Source of the DNA: Acidimicrobiia bacterium
GTDB taxonomy: Bacteria > Actinomycetota > Acidimicrobiia > Acidimicrobiales > SZUA-35
NCBI GenBank assembly: GCA_029857855.1
Contig: JAOUGG010000085.1
Span: 1 to 8,345, forward strand
Length of the DNA: 8,345 nucleotides
Direction of reading: 5' to 3'
Each line of letters starts with the position of its first letter. The first letter of the stretch is position 1. This document shows, piece by piece, positions 1 through 7,341 of this stretch. The translations under genes and the position numbers were made by a program. Under the pieces are notes generated by a model. The model did no database searches. It was not told the origin of the DNA and worked only from the letters and a program-made list of their open reading frames with translations.

Positions 1-2
1 TG

Positions 3-131
3 AGTCGGATTGTCTTGAACGACGTCACGCTGGTCGGAGGTCTCGGCGCCCATGGCATCTGTCCACTGTCACCGGATCCTCCTCACCATGCAGAACTTTG
101 CGGCCGCTACGACCCGTTCGGGGGGTCGTAG
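3..131 (+). CDS. Possible 3' end of an unidentified gene (partial)
   Basis: An open frame enters from the left edge and ends at TAG (129-131). It has no start in the window. About 42 residues are visible, beginning SRIVLNDVTLVGGLGAHG and ending CGRYDPFGGS. The third codon positions are mostly G or C and the amino-acid mix is ordinary, unlike the Arg/Pro-rich readings of the other frames here. I do not recognise the protein. Its last codons lie inside the inverted repeat cluster at 94-175, so the stop codon forms part of a hairpin stem. It may also be a chance open frame; the fragment is too short to decide. Confidence 0.3.
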   Translation, partial: SRIVLNDVTLVGGLGAHGICPLSPDPPHHAELCGRYDPFGGS

Positions 132-175
132 ACCCACCAAAGTTGGGGTAGCTGGGTCGTCGGCGGCACAAAGTT
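94..175. repeat. Triad of a 22-bp bipartite motif, GGGTCGT-N8-CAAAGTT, one inverted and two direct copies
   Basis: Both 7-mers of the motif are perfectly kept in three copies. Copy A, on the minus strand, is AACTTTG (94-100), N8, ACGACCC (109-115). Copy B is GGGTCGT (123-129), N8, CAAAGTT (138-144). Copy C is GGGTCGT (154-160), N8, CAAAGTT (169-175). The 8-bp centre differs in each copy. Copies are spaced 29 and 31 bp apart, close to three helical turns. Copies A and B also form a nested hairpin: a 9-bp inner stem (107-115 with 123-131, 7-nt loop) and a 7-bp outer stem (94-100 with 138-144) around a 6x6 internal loop. The pattern suggests a multi-site protein binding region, a recombination site or the remnant of a mobile-element end. 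The function is unknown. Confidence 0.7.
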
Positions 176-702
176 CGATCGGTTTCGATCCGGTTGCGGA
201 CCTCGAGGTGTCGCCCGCCGAATGGATGGCCCCGGCGCCGAGGGATCGATAAGGCGCTCAACGGCACCTCGGCGCGTACTCGCACATGTCCGACGACGAG
301 TGCTTGGAGGAGCTACGACGTCGTCAGGACGACGAGGAATGCACGCGGGACCACTGGCTGGAGCAAAACCATCTTAGCTCCGGGCCGATGGCCGCCGCCG
401 TGAATCGGGACCCAGACTTGCCCTCCAGGTCGGCACGCCAGTTTGGGCAGCCCCGACCGGGTAGGCCTTCCGGCCGTGGCCGCGATTGCATTTCTTCTGA
501 CAACCGCGTCGGTCGCCTCATCGTCGAGTCGTCGAACAGCGATGGCGGCCGGAGGAGCGATCCGATGAAGCCTGGGACCTTGGCCTCTGTTTCGGTGTCC
601 GATCACGGGCAACGCTTGAAATGTGATGACACGGCCGACGAAAGTGACCCCTGTTCCCCCTCGGCGGGTTGACAAGGAATTGACGGCGATTGCAGGACCA
701 CG
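176..702. other. Stretch without a convincing gene
   Basis: No frame here reads as a recognisable protein. The longest plus frame, 286-672 (128 codons, starting MSDDECLEELRRR), has no clear ribosome binding site and turns Arg/Ser/Pro-rich after about 35 residues; I give it at most a small chance of being real. A short hydrophobic reading at about 440-520 in another frame (LPAVAAIAFLLTTASVA) has no start signal. A 10-bp palindrome ACGACGTCGT sits at 315-324. A perfect -35-like TTGACA lies at 669-674, ahead of the cupredoxin gene, but no matching -10 box follows it. The promoter of the 703-1718 pair presumably lies in this stretch, but I cannot place it. Confidence 0.5.
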
Positions 703-1167
703 GTGCGTTCCGATCCTGCGCTGAACGACGATGCCATTCCGGTGGCGCCGGTCCGGTCGGTCCGGCGTGGCCCCAGCGTGTTCACCATACTGGCCGGGGT
801 CCTGGCCCTTTGGGTGGTCTTGGTTGGAGGTGTGCTGGTGGCCGGCATGGCCTTTGGCACCGACTCCGCCATTGAGGTTCTTGACCGACGGGAGGTCCGC
901 ATTGAACTCCTCGACTTCGACATCAAACCTGATCTGATCGAGGTCGGCCCGCACACCGAACTGACCTTCCTCGTGCAGAACCTCGACAACGGCCAGCACG
1001 ATCTGCAGATCTCGCCTGATGTCGGCACCGGAAGACTGAAGCCGGGGGAGTCGAAGGTGCTGTCCGCTGGGGTCGTGGAGCGGAGCTATTTCATTTGGTG
1101 TTCGATCAAGGGACATCGGGAGCAGGGCATGGAAGCGAGGGTTGAGCTGATCGAAACCGATACCTGA
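703..1167 (+). CDS. Membrane-anchored cupredoxin-domain protein
   Basis: A 154-residue protein that probably carries a type-1 (blue) copper centre on the outer side of the cytoplasmic membrane, for one-electron transfer or copper handling. Residues 1-25 are a polar, Arg-containing N-terminus. Residues about 26-50 form one hydrophobic helix with no lipobox or clear cleavage site, so it should act as an anchor. The rest is a compact beta-rich cupredoxin domain. Copper ligands are visible: His99 in GQHD, then Cys133, His138 and Met143 in CSIKGHREQGM, a C-x4-H-x4-M spacing usual for the family. GTG 703 is chosen because AGGA lies six bases upstream; no in-frame ATG occurs near. The next gene, another cupredoxin, starts 44 nt after the stop, so the two are probably one transcript. 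The family call is secure; the partner protein is unknown. Confidence 0.88.
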   Translation: MRSDPALNDDAIPVAPVRSVRRGPSVFTILAGVLALWVVLVGGVLVAGMAFGTDSAIEVLDRREVRIELLDFDIKPDLIEVGPHTELTFLVQNLDNGQHDLQISPDVGTGRLKPGESKVLSAGVVERSYFIWCSIKGHREQGMEARVELIETDT

Positions 1168-1179
1168 TGGATTATCGAT

Positions 1180-1194
1180 GTGGTCGACGACCAC
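1180..1194. promoter_or_regulatory. 15-bp palindrome between the two cupredoxin genes
   Basis: GTGGTCG-A-CGACCAC is a perfect inverted repeat with a single central base. It fills a third of the 44-nt gap and ends 17 nt before the lipoprotein start, just upstream of its GAGGAG ribosome binding site. As DNA it could be an operator. As RNA it folds into a 6-bp hairpin with a 3-nt loop that could tune translation or stability between the two cistrons. Seen directly; the role is inferred. Confidence 0.45.
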
Positions 1195-1211
1195 CGGAAC
1201 AGAGGAGAGCA

Positions 1212-1718
1212 ATGCAAAAAGGAACGAGTATGCGTGCCGGTGCGGTGCTGCTGGCCGTTGGTCTCGCGCTGTCGGCTTGCGGCAGCAGTGATGACGAATC
1301 CACCGCAACCGACGACGAAACCACCGCAACCGATGACTCCACGGCTGACAGCAGTGGTGCCATCGAAGTCAGGCTGTCGGAGTGGATGGTCGAAGCGCCC
1401 GCCACCGCAGAAGCGGGATCCGTTACCATTACCGCTGTCAATGAGGGGGGCGAGACACACGAGTTGGTGGTTGTCCGGGCCGATTCCAGTGACGGCTTCC
1501 AGGTCGATGAGACCGGGAAGGTGGACGAGGCTGGATTCGCCGAAGGCGACTTCATCGGGGAGATCGAGGAATTCGAAGCAGGAACCACCGAATCCGGCAC
1601 CTTCGAACTCGACCCCGGAACGTACGTGTTGTTCTGCAATATCGTCGAGGAAGAAGCCGACGGTACATTCGAAAGCCACTTCCAACAAGGCATGGAGACC
1701 GTCATTACCATCGGCTAA
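1212..1718 (+). CDS. Cupredoxin-like copper-binding lipoprotein
   Basis: A 168-residue lipoprotein predicted to be tethered to the outer face of the membrane. The signal peptide runs from MQKGTSMRAG through a hydrophobic core to the lipobox L20-S-A-C23. A disordered acidic linker (about 24-49, rich in Asp, Thr and Ser) follows, then a cupredoxin domain (about 50-168). Likely copper ligands are His83 in ETHEL, Cys142 in LFCNI, His156 in ESHF and Met161 in QQGM. The Cys-to-His loop is long (13 residues, acidic), against four in the neighbouring protein. The start at 1212 is chosen for its GAGGAG nine bases upstream and a normal-length signal peptide. An in-frame ATG at 1167, overlapping the previous stop by one base, would add 15 residues and is less likely. 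Probably an electron carrier or copper-binding partner of the upstream protein; the exact role is not visible. Confidence 0.88.
   Translation: MQKGTSMRAGAVLLAVGLALSACGSSDDESTATDDETTATDDSTADSSGAIEVRLSEWMVEAPATAEAGSVTITAVNEGGETHELVVVRADSSDGFQVDETGKVDEAGFAEGDFIGEIEEFEAGTTESGTFELDPGTYVLFCNIVEEEADGTFESHFQQGMETVITIG
1300..1337 (+). repeat. 21-bp duplication in the acidic linker of the lipoprotein
   Basis: The 17-mer CCACCGCAACCGACGAC (1300-1316) recurs at 1321-1337 with one change (C to T). The period of 21 bp is in frame, giving STATDDE followed by TTATDDS. It lengthens the flexible spacer between the lipidated Cys23 and the copper domain by seven residues. Confidence 0.7.
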
Positions 1719-1823
1719 CACATGAAGAGCCTGTGGAACGCAGCTCCGAGTTAGGCGGGGCGCGGGAAGCAGGCCCGGATGCCACGGATCGGTTCGGCCG
1801 TGACGTTGGGCCCTGGCAACAAA

Positions 1824-1840
1824 CCTGAGGGATCTTCAGG
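1824..1840 (+). terminator. Weak hairpin downstream of the cupredoxin pair
   Basis: CCTGAGG (1824-1830) pairs with CTTCAGG (1834-1840) through seven pairs, one of them G-U, around a 3-nt loop, 106 nt after the lipoprotein stop. No T-run follows, so it is at best a poor intrinsic terminator. The surrounding 1719-1974 interval holds no convincing gene; a 42-codon frame at 1850-1978 overlaps the next start by ATGA but has no properly spaced ribosome binding site. Confidence 0.2.
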
Positions 1841-1974
1841 CTTGAAGGCATGAGCCGTTTCGGTACCACTCGGAGAGCCCGAACGGTCACAGCACGCCAA
1901 CAGATCGCCGCTCTCGTAAGCATCGATCACATGACTCTGACGATGAGCCGAGACTGTACGAGGAGATCACGATC

Positions 1975-2658
1975 ATGACTACGCTCGCTCCAGCAGACCG
2001 ACCCGCTTTGGAAGACGAACCGAGCCCCGAACCCGGTCCGAAGACGCTCTACCGGATCACCGGGGCTTTGTTTGTCCTCGGCGCCGTGCTGATCAACATC
2101 CCCTACAACCTACTCATCGCCAATTTCAACTACCCCGACATCCTCCGGGAAGACACGGCCAAGATCCTCACCGACTTCCAAGCCGAAGGCGACAGCCTTA
2201 TCTATACCTGGCTGGCTTTCGCCTGGAGCGGAGTCCCTATTCTGGCCGGCATCTTTCTCTTGCGACGGATCCTCGAATCGGAGTGACACCCACTGGCCGG
2301 TATCGCAACCACGGTCGGGGTCATTGGCGCCATCGTCCAACTCGTTGGGCTCCTCCGCTGGGTGTTCGTCGTGCCGGGCCTGGCCGAAACCCACACCGCA
2401 GCAGACGCGACCGACGCCAGCCGATCCGCAGCCGAGGTCACCTTCGACGCCATCCACCAATACGGCGGCGTCGTACTCGGCGAACACCTCGGCCAGCTCT
2501 TCACCATCGCCTGGATCGTCATGGTCTCCGCCATGATGTTCCGCTCCACGATCTTCCGACCCTGGCTCGGATGGTTCGGCCTGGTCGCCCCCGCCGTGTA
2601 CAGCATCGGCCAACTCGAACTCATCGCCACCGCCGGCCCGTTCGAGATCGGCACATGA
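1975..2658 (+). pseudogene. DUF4386-like multi-spanning membrane protein gene interrupted by an in-frame TGA
   Basis: ATG 1975 has AGGAG nine bases upstream. The frame encodes a polar N-terminus and two hydrophobic helices (about residues 28-50 and 75-97), then meets TGA at 2284-2286 after RRILESE. The same frame continues without a break as HPLAGIATTVGVIGAIVQL, then GLLRWVFVVP, HQYGGVVLGEHLGQ and a further pair of hydrophobic segments, ending at TGA 2656-2658. This order and wording match what I recall of the actinobacterial DUF4386 family, in which an Arg commonly precedes the HPLA-like segment, so a single CGA-to-TGA change explains the break. The second part has no plausible start of its own; the first in-frame start-like codon is GTG 2362, without a ribosome binding site. 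The protein also ends early: the last membrane helix usual in the family is missing. TGA is the normal stop of sufT, sufD, sufC, sufB and the A-type carrier gene, so codon reassignment is excluded. Readthrough or a sequencing error remain possible. The molecular role of the family is unknown. Confidence 0.75.
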
Positions 2659-2688
2659 GAGCGGGTCGGTGTCAATCCCGTTGGTGCC

Positions 2689-2714
2689 GCTGGGGCCACA
2701 CCCAGCAATCTGGG
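2689..2714. terminator. Alternative hairpins between convergent genes
   Basis: Three short segments can pair in two exclusive ways: GCTGGG (2689-2694) with CCCAGC (2701-2706, 6-nt loop), or CCCAG (2701-2705) with CTGGG (2710-2714, CAAT loop). They lie in the 77-bp gap between the plus-strand DUF4386 remnant and the end of the minus-strand suf genes, where a bidirectional terminator is expected. There is no T-run on either strand, so this is only a candidate. Confidence 0.3.
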
Positions 2715-2735
2715 ACTATCCCGCCAAGATCCTGA

Positions 2736-3311
2736 TCACATCATTCCCAGTTCGAGACGAGCGACATCGGACATGCGGGAGGCGTCCCACGGAGGGTCGA
2801 ACACGAGGACGACCTCGACGGTTTCGACGCCGGGTAGCGCGGCAACGGCGTCGTGGAGGTCTTGGCGCATGATGTCGCCCATCCCGCAGAACGGTGCGGT
2901 GACCGACATGTCGATGTCGACCCTCTTGTTGCCGCTCGGTAGATCCGATGGTTCGATCCGGTAGATCAAGCCGAGCTCGACGATGTCGACGGGAATTTCC
3001 GGGTCGTAAACCGTTGCCGCCGCTTCCCAGACCGCCTCGATGCTGAACTCCCCGGCCGCGGTATCGCTGCCGGTGTCGTTGGGCTTCGACGGGCGGACGA
3101 AGCCGAATTCGACCGAGTCCTCCGGTGTCAGTCGAGCCATCTCCCCTTCACGGGTGGTGACCGTGGCCGCTCCCCCGAGCGCCTGCATGACGGTGACCCG
3201 TTCGCCGGCAGGCAACACCGCGGTATGGCCGGCCGGGATGATCGTGGCCTTCACGTCGCGTGGGAGGGTGAATGTCTGGGATCCACCGATCTTGACCTTT
3301 GACTCACCCAT
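2736..3311 (-). CDS. sufT: Fe-S cluster assembly protein SufT (MIP18/DUF59 family, long form)
   Basis: A 191-residue cytoplasmic protein of the long SufT type, an auxiliary factor in Fe-S protein maturation. Residues about 10-75 form the extra N-terminal domain typical of this form (IIPAGHTAVLPAGE, VMQALGGAATV, EDSVEFGF). Residues about 90-191 are the MIP18-like domain, with DPEIPVDIVELGLIYRI, TAPFCGMGD (conserved Cys142), the FDPPW motif and the terminal ARLELGM. Length is normal. ATG 3311 is preferred as the start; GTG 3320, nine bases upstream in the same frame, is the alternative and would add MSL. Both lie in a 13-bp tandem repeat whose GGTGA can pair with the 16S tail. The gene is last in the suf series, 18 nt after the sufD stop, and is probably translationally coupled to it. 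Family assignment is firm; SufT function is less well defined than that of SufBCD. Confidence 0.93.
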   Translation of the reverse strand: MGESKVKIGGSQTFTLPRDVKATIIPAGHTAVLPAGERVTVMQALGGAATVTTREGEMARLTPEDSVEFGFVRPSKPNDTGSDTAAGEFSIEAVWEAAATVYDPEIPVDIVELGLIYRIEPSDLPSGNKRVDIDMSVTAPFCGMGDIMRQDLHDAVAALPGVETVEVVLVFDPPWDASRMSDVARLELGMM

Positions 3312-3338
3312 CAGACTCACCCATCAGACTCACCCATC
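3301..3338. repeat. 13-bp tandem repeat (2.9 copies) across the sufD/sufT junction
   Basis: The unit GACTCACCCATCA occurs at 3301-3313 and 3314-3326, then 12 of its 13 bases at 3327-3338, with no mismatch. On the coding (minus) strand each unit reads GATGGGTGAGTC, which contains an ATG, a TGA and an SD-like GGTGA. The sufD stop uses the TGA of the first unit in transcription order, and the preferred sufT start uses the ATG of the last unit. Confidence 0.95.
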
Positions 3339-4544
3339 GTTGCGCCCGAGTCGCTCACTGATCCAGGTCCTAACCGCCTCGCTCTCGAGGTCGTCCATGA
3401 CTTGATCGGCGAAGCCATTGATCAACAGCCGGCTGGCTTCATCCTGGGGGATGCCACGAGAACGCATGTAGTAAAGGGCTTCCTCATCGAGCTGACCGAC
3501 AGTGGCGCCGTGCTGGCACGACACTTCATCGGCCAGAATCTCGAGCCTGGGCATGGTGTTGACCTCGGCTTGCCGAGACAGCAACAGGTTGTCGTTGGAC
3601 TGCTCGGAGTCGGTGCCGTCGGCACCGCGACGAACATCGACGCCACCGTTCCAGACACCGGTGCTGGCGTCGTCGAGCACGCCGCGGTACGTCTGGCGGC
3701 TCGTGCAATTCATGGCGCTGTGGACCACGTTGATCTGCTGATCGAGGGTCTGTTGGCCGACGCCGAAGTAGAGCCCCGACAGGTTGGCGTGGGCGCCTTC
3801 ACCGGCCAGGTGCACGTTGTAGGCAACGCGGCCGTAGTCGGATCCCAGGTTGAAGAGTCGGGCCCGAAGCGTGCTGCCGGCGGCCTGTACGACATCGACC
3901 CGACCCAGGTGGATATGGGTCGAGGGGAGGTCCTGGAGGATGATGTGTTCGAGGTTGGCCTCGTCGGAGAGCGAGATCTCGGTGCGGACATTGGAACCAC
4001 CGAAGGTGTCGCCGCTTCCAATTCGAGTTTCGATCACGGTGGCTGAGCTACCGGCTGCCATCTCGATGATCACCCGACTGGCCGAAGCATTCTGCCCGTC
4101 TCCGGGAACTGCAACATCGATGATGTGGATCGCCTCGGTGGGCCGACCGTCGATGCGTAACAATGCGCCGTCGGTACCGTACGCCCGGTTGATGACCGAG
4201 AAGGCATCCTCGGCCCCCTCGTGCTGGCGTTCGAGCGCGCCGGCAAGATCACCGGAGGAATCGACAAGGCCGGCCAACTCGACCCCGGCAGGCAACGAGT
4301 CGAGCCGCGACCGGCCACGATCGACCACGCCGTTGACGATCACCAGTCGCGGACCATCGATCTCGGGGATCTGACCGGCGACGTCGGCCGGCACGACATC
4401 GGGAGCGGTGGCCGGTCCGAACGTCAGCCGGCCCAGTGCCTTGTGGGGTGCGTACCGCCACGCCTCATCACGTTTGGTCGGCAGGCTCAGCGACCCCACC
4501 TGCTCGAGGGCCGCAGTGCGCGACGCAAGGGTGGCAACGCTCAC
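3330..4544 (-). CDS. sufD: Fe-S cluster assembly protein SufD
   Basis: A 404-residue cytoplasmic subunit of the SufBCD scaffold complex. SufD pairs with SufB and binds SufC, and is needed for iron entry and cluster assembly. The N-terminal helical part contains LPTKRDEAWRYAP (about 21-33), the usual SufD entry motif. The middle is a beta-helix core. The C-terminal part has NDNLLLSRQAEVNTMPRLE, then ADEVSCQHGAT with Cys343 and His345, corresponding to the conserved Cys and His at the SufB-SufD interface in E. coli SufD. YYMRSRGIPQDEA and a terminal helix close the protein. The start is GTG 4544, overlapping the sufC stop by GTGA. The length fits the family. Reading order is sufB-sufC-sufD rather than B-D-C as in mycobacteria. 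No defects seen. Confidence 0.96.
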   Translation of the reverse strand: MSVATLASRTAALEQVGSLSLPTKRDEAWRYAPHKALGRLTFGPATAPDVVPADVAGQIPEIDGPRLVIVNGVVDRGRSRLDSLPAGVELAGLVDSSGDLAGALERQHEGAEDAFSVINRAYGTDGALLRIDGRPTEAIHIIDVAVPGDGQNASASRVIIEMAAGSSATVIETRIGSGDTFGGSNVRTEISLSDEANLEHIILQDLPSTHIHLGRVDVVQAAGSTLRARLFNLGSDYGRVAYNVHLAGEGAHANLSGLYFGVGQQTLDQQINVVHSAMNCTSRQTYRGVLDDASTGVWNGGVDVRRGADGTDSEQSNDNLLLSRQAEVNTMPRLEILADEVSCQHGATVGQLDEEALYYMRSRGIPQDEASRLLINGFADQVMDDLESEAVRTWISERLGRNDG

Positions 4545-5316
4545 GCTGTTGCCCCCGAGAGCGGGGCATCGTCGAGATCGTGGTTGACGAAGCCGGCATA
4601 GCCATGGTCTTCCAGATGCAGGGCCAGGGTGTGATCTCCCGACTCGACGATCTTGCCGTCGACCATCACGTGCACGAAATCGGGTTTGATGTATTCGAGA
4701 AGGCGCTGATAGTGGGTGATCACGATCATCGACCGGTCGGGTCCCCGTAGCGCATTCACGCCCGCAGCAACGACACGGAGGGCATCGATGTCGAGTCCGG
4801 AGTCGGTCTCGTCGAGCACGGCCAGCTTGGGCTGCATGACGGCCATTTGCAGAATCTCGTTGCGCTTCTTCTCGCCGCCGCTGAAACCGGCGTTGACCGA
4901 TCGATACAGGAAGTCCTTCTTCATCTCGACCAGATCCATGGCCTCCTGCGCCACCTGGAGGAAGTCGCGAGCGCCGATCTCGTCCTCGCCGCGAGTCCGG
5001 CGAACCGAATTCAGAGCGGTGCGCAGGAAATACATGTTGTTCACACCGGGGATCTCGACCGGATACTGGAAGCCGATGAATATACCGGCCGCAGCGCGGG
5101 CCTCCGGCTCCATCTCGAGCAGATCGACGCCATCGAGGGTGATCGTGCCACCGATCTCGTAGCCGTCACGACCGGCGAGCGCATGGGCGAACGTGCTTTT
5201 GCCCGACCCGTTCGGACCCATGATGGCGTGCACCTCGCCGGCACCGACATCGAGGTCGAGTCCTTTGAGGATCGGGGTGTCGCCGATCGCGACGGTCAGA
5301 TTCTCCACGTGCAGCA

Positions 5317-5317
<1 letters not shown>
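4541..5317 (-). CDS. sufC: Fe-S assembly ATPase SufC
   Basis: A 258-residue ABC-type ATPase that dimerises on SufB and SufD; ATP hydrolysis drives the shape change needed for cluster assembly. All nucleotide-binding motifs are present: Walker A GPNGSGKST (34-42), Q-loop Gln84 in GFQYP, signature FSGGEKKRNE (145-154), Walker B LAVLDE with Asp169 and Glu170, D-loop SGLD (173-176) and H-loop His202. SGGEKKR is the SufC version of the signature. No membrane segment is present, as expected for this soluble ABC protein. The ATG start overlaps the sufB stop by one base (TGATG), and the TGA stop overlaps the sufD start by four, so the three subunits should be translationally coupled. Length and motifs are fully normal. 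Confidence 0.98.
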
Positions 5318-6759
<1,442 letters not shown>

Positions 6760-6778
6760 CAAATGTTGCCTTCCTGCG

Positions 6779-6811
6779 CCGACAGCGACCGTGGACGGTT
6801 CGCGATGTCGG
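6779..6811 (-). promoter_or_regulatory. 33-nt hairpin just upstream of the sufB ribosome binding site
   Basis: On the plus strand CCGACA (6779-6784), GCG (6785-6787) and ACCGT (6788-6792) pair in order with TGTCGG (6806-6811), CGC (6801-6803) and ACGGT (6795-6799). This gives 14 Watson-Crick pairs with one 1-nt and one 2-nt bulge on one side. In the mRNA the hairpin ends three bases before the AGGAAGG of sufB. No U-run follows, so it is not a standard terminator. It could mark RNA processing, protect the sufBCDT part of the message, or hold a regulator site. The rest of the 6760-6901 gap shows no gene. Confidence 0.55.
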
Positions 6812-6901
6812 TTTCGTTTGTGAATCGGGCCTATTTGGCTCGTGGGCCAGCTGGTGCGAGGGGTGTCATGACGGGTTGGTGGAGGTTCCGGGTGACGCCC
6901 A

Positions 6902-7252
6902 TCAGCTGAACGACTGACCGCACCCGCAGCTGCGCTGTGCGTTCGGGTTGTCGATGCTGAACCCGGCGTCCTGCAGGCCGTCGCTGTAGTTCAACGTAGC
7001 GCCGACCAGATGAGAGGCACTCGCCGAATCCACCCGCACGGTGACCGGCCCGGCGGTGGTGACATGATCATCCGGCCTGGTCTCGGCGTCGAAGAACATC
7101 TCGTAGGAGAAGCCCGAGCAACCGCCGGGTCGGACCGCGACACGAAGACCGAGTGCGTCCTCGCCCTCCTCGGCCAGCAGCTGAGCCACTTTCGCAGCTG
7201 CCGCGTCGCTGATGGCGATCACGGGTTCGGTGGTCTGGTCAGTCGTTGTCAT
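6902..7252 (-). CDS. erpA: A-type Fe-S carrier (ErpA/IscA/SufA family)
   Basis: A 116-residue cytoplasmic carrier that takes clusters from the SufBCD scaffold and passes them to target proteins. The three cluster-binding cysteines of the family are present: Cys45 in [10 protein letters not shown], and Cys109 and Cys111 in the C-terminal [21 protein letters not shown] (about 14-26), LNYSDGL and GFSIDNPNA complete the HesB/IscA fold. ATG 7252 is chosen because AAGGAG lies nine bases upstream; the frame runs open to 7306 but the extra Lys-rich residues are not typical. erpA is the usual label for actinobacterial members, but ErpA, SufA and IscA cannot be told apart safely from sequence alone. 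Co-orientation with the ferredoxin and sufBCDT supports a role in SUF. Confidence 0.93.
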   Translation of the reverse strand: MTTTDQTTEPVIAISDAAAAKVAQLLAEEGEDALGLRVAVRPGGCSGFSYEMFFDAETRPDDHVTTAGPVTVRVDSASASHLVGATLNYSDGLQDAGFSIDNPNAQRSCGCGQSFS

Positions 7253-7264
7253 TCGGGTGTTCTC

Positions 7265-7282
7265 CTTGGTCTTCTTGGTCTT
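7265..7282. repeat. 9-bp tandem repeat in the A-type carrier leader
   Basis: CTTGGTCTT occurs twice without a gap. In the mRNA this is AAGACCAAG repeated, ending at the AAGGAG ribosome binding site of the A-type carrier gene. The last AAG of the repeat forms part of that site, so repeat slippage would leave the site intact but change the purine-rich leader. The surrounding 7253-7341 gap holds nothing else clear. Confidence 0.6.
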
Positions 7283-7341
7283 CTCGCCCTGGTGGTCGGT
7301 CCACACAGGTCATTGGCCCGTGACGCCGGCAAATCGGGGGC

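Noticed and set aside
94..144. Integron attC-like site
   Set aside because: The hairpin has AAC and GTT near its ends, but the right core reads GTTGGGG, not GTTRRRY, the left core does not match RYYYAAC, and a third copy of the motif does not fit an attC fold.
94..175. CRISPR array
   Set aside because: Only three short motif copies, one inverted, with 7-9 bp between them; no repeat-spacer structure.
669..674. TTGACA as -35 of the cupredoxin promoter
   Set aside because: No acceptable -10 hexamer lies 16-18 bp downstream, and the start codon follows at once.
313..1329. 338-codon minus-strand open frame
   Set aside because: It runs antisense to the first cupredoxin gene and the start of the second, is rich in Arg, His and Pro, and has no recognisable motif; a high-GC shadow.
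1850..1978. 42-codon small gene overlapping the DUF4386 start by ATGA
   Set aside because: GAAGG is only one base from the ATG, the product is Arg/Thr-rich without a motif, and the downstream gene has its own well-placed AGGAG inside this frame.
2283..2735. 150-codon plus-strand frame over the second part of the DUF4386 gene
   Set aside because: Extremely Arg/His/Pro-rich; the +1 shadow of the membrane protein frame, which reads as real protein in the other register.
3402..4046. 214-codon plus-strand open frame inside sufD
   Set aside because: Exact antisense of conserved sufD codons. Similar antisense frames lie over sufB (6256-6909), sufC (4847-5359) and sufR (7654-8331, minus); none has a motif or start signal.
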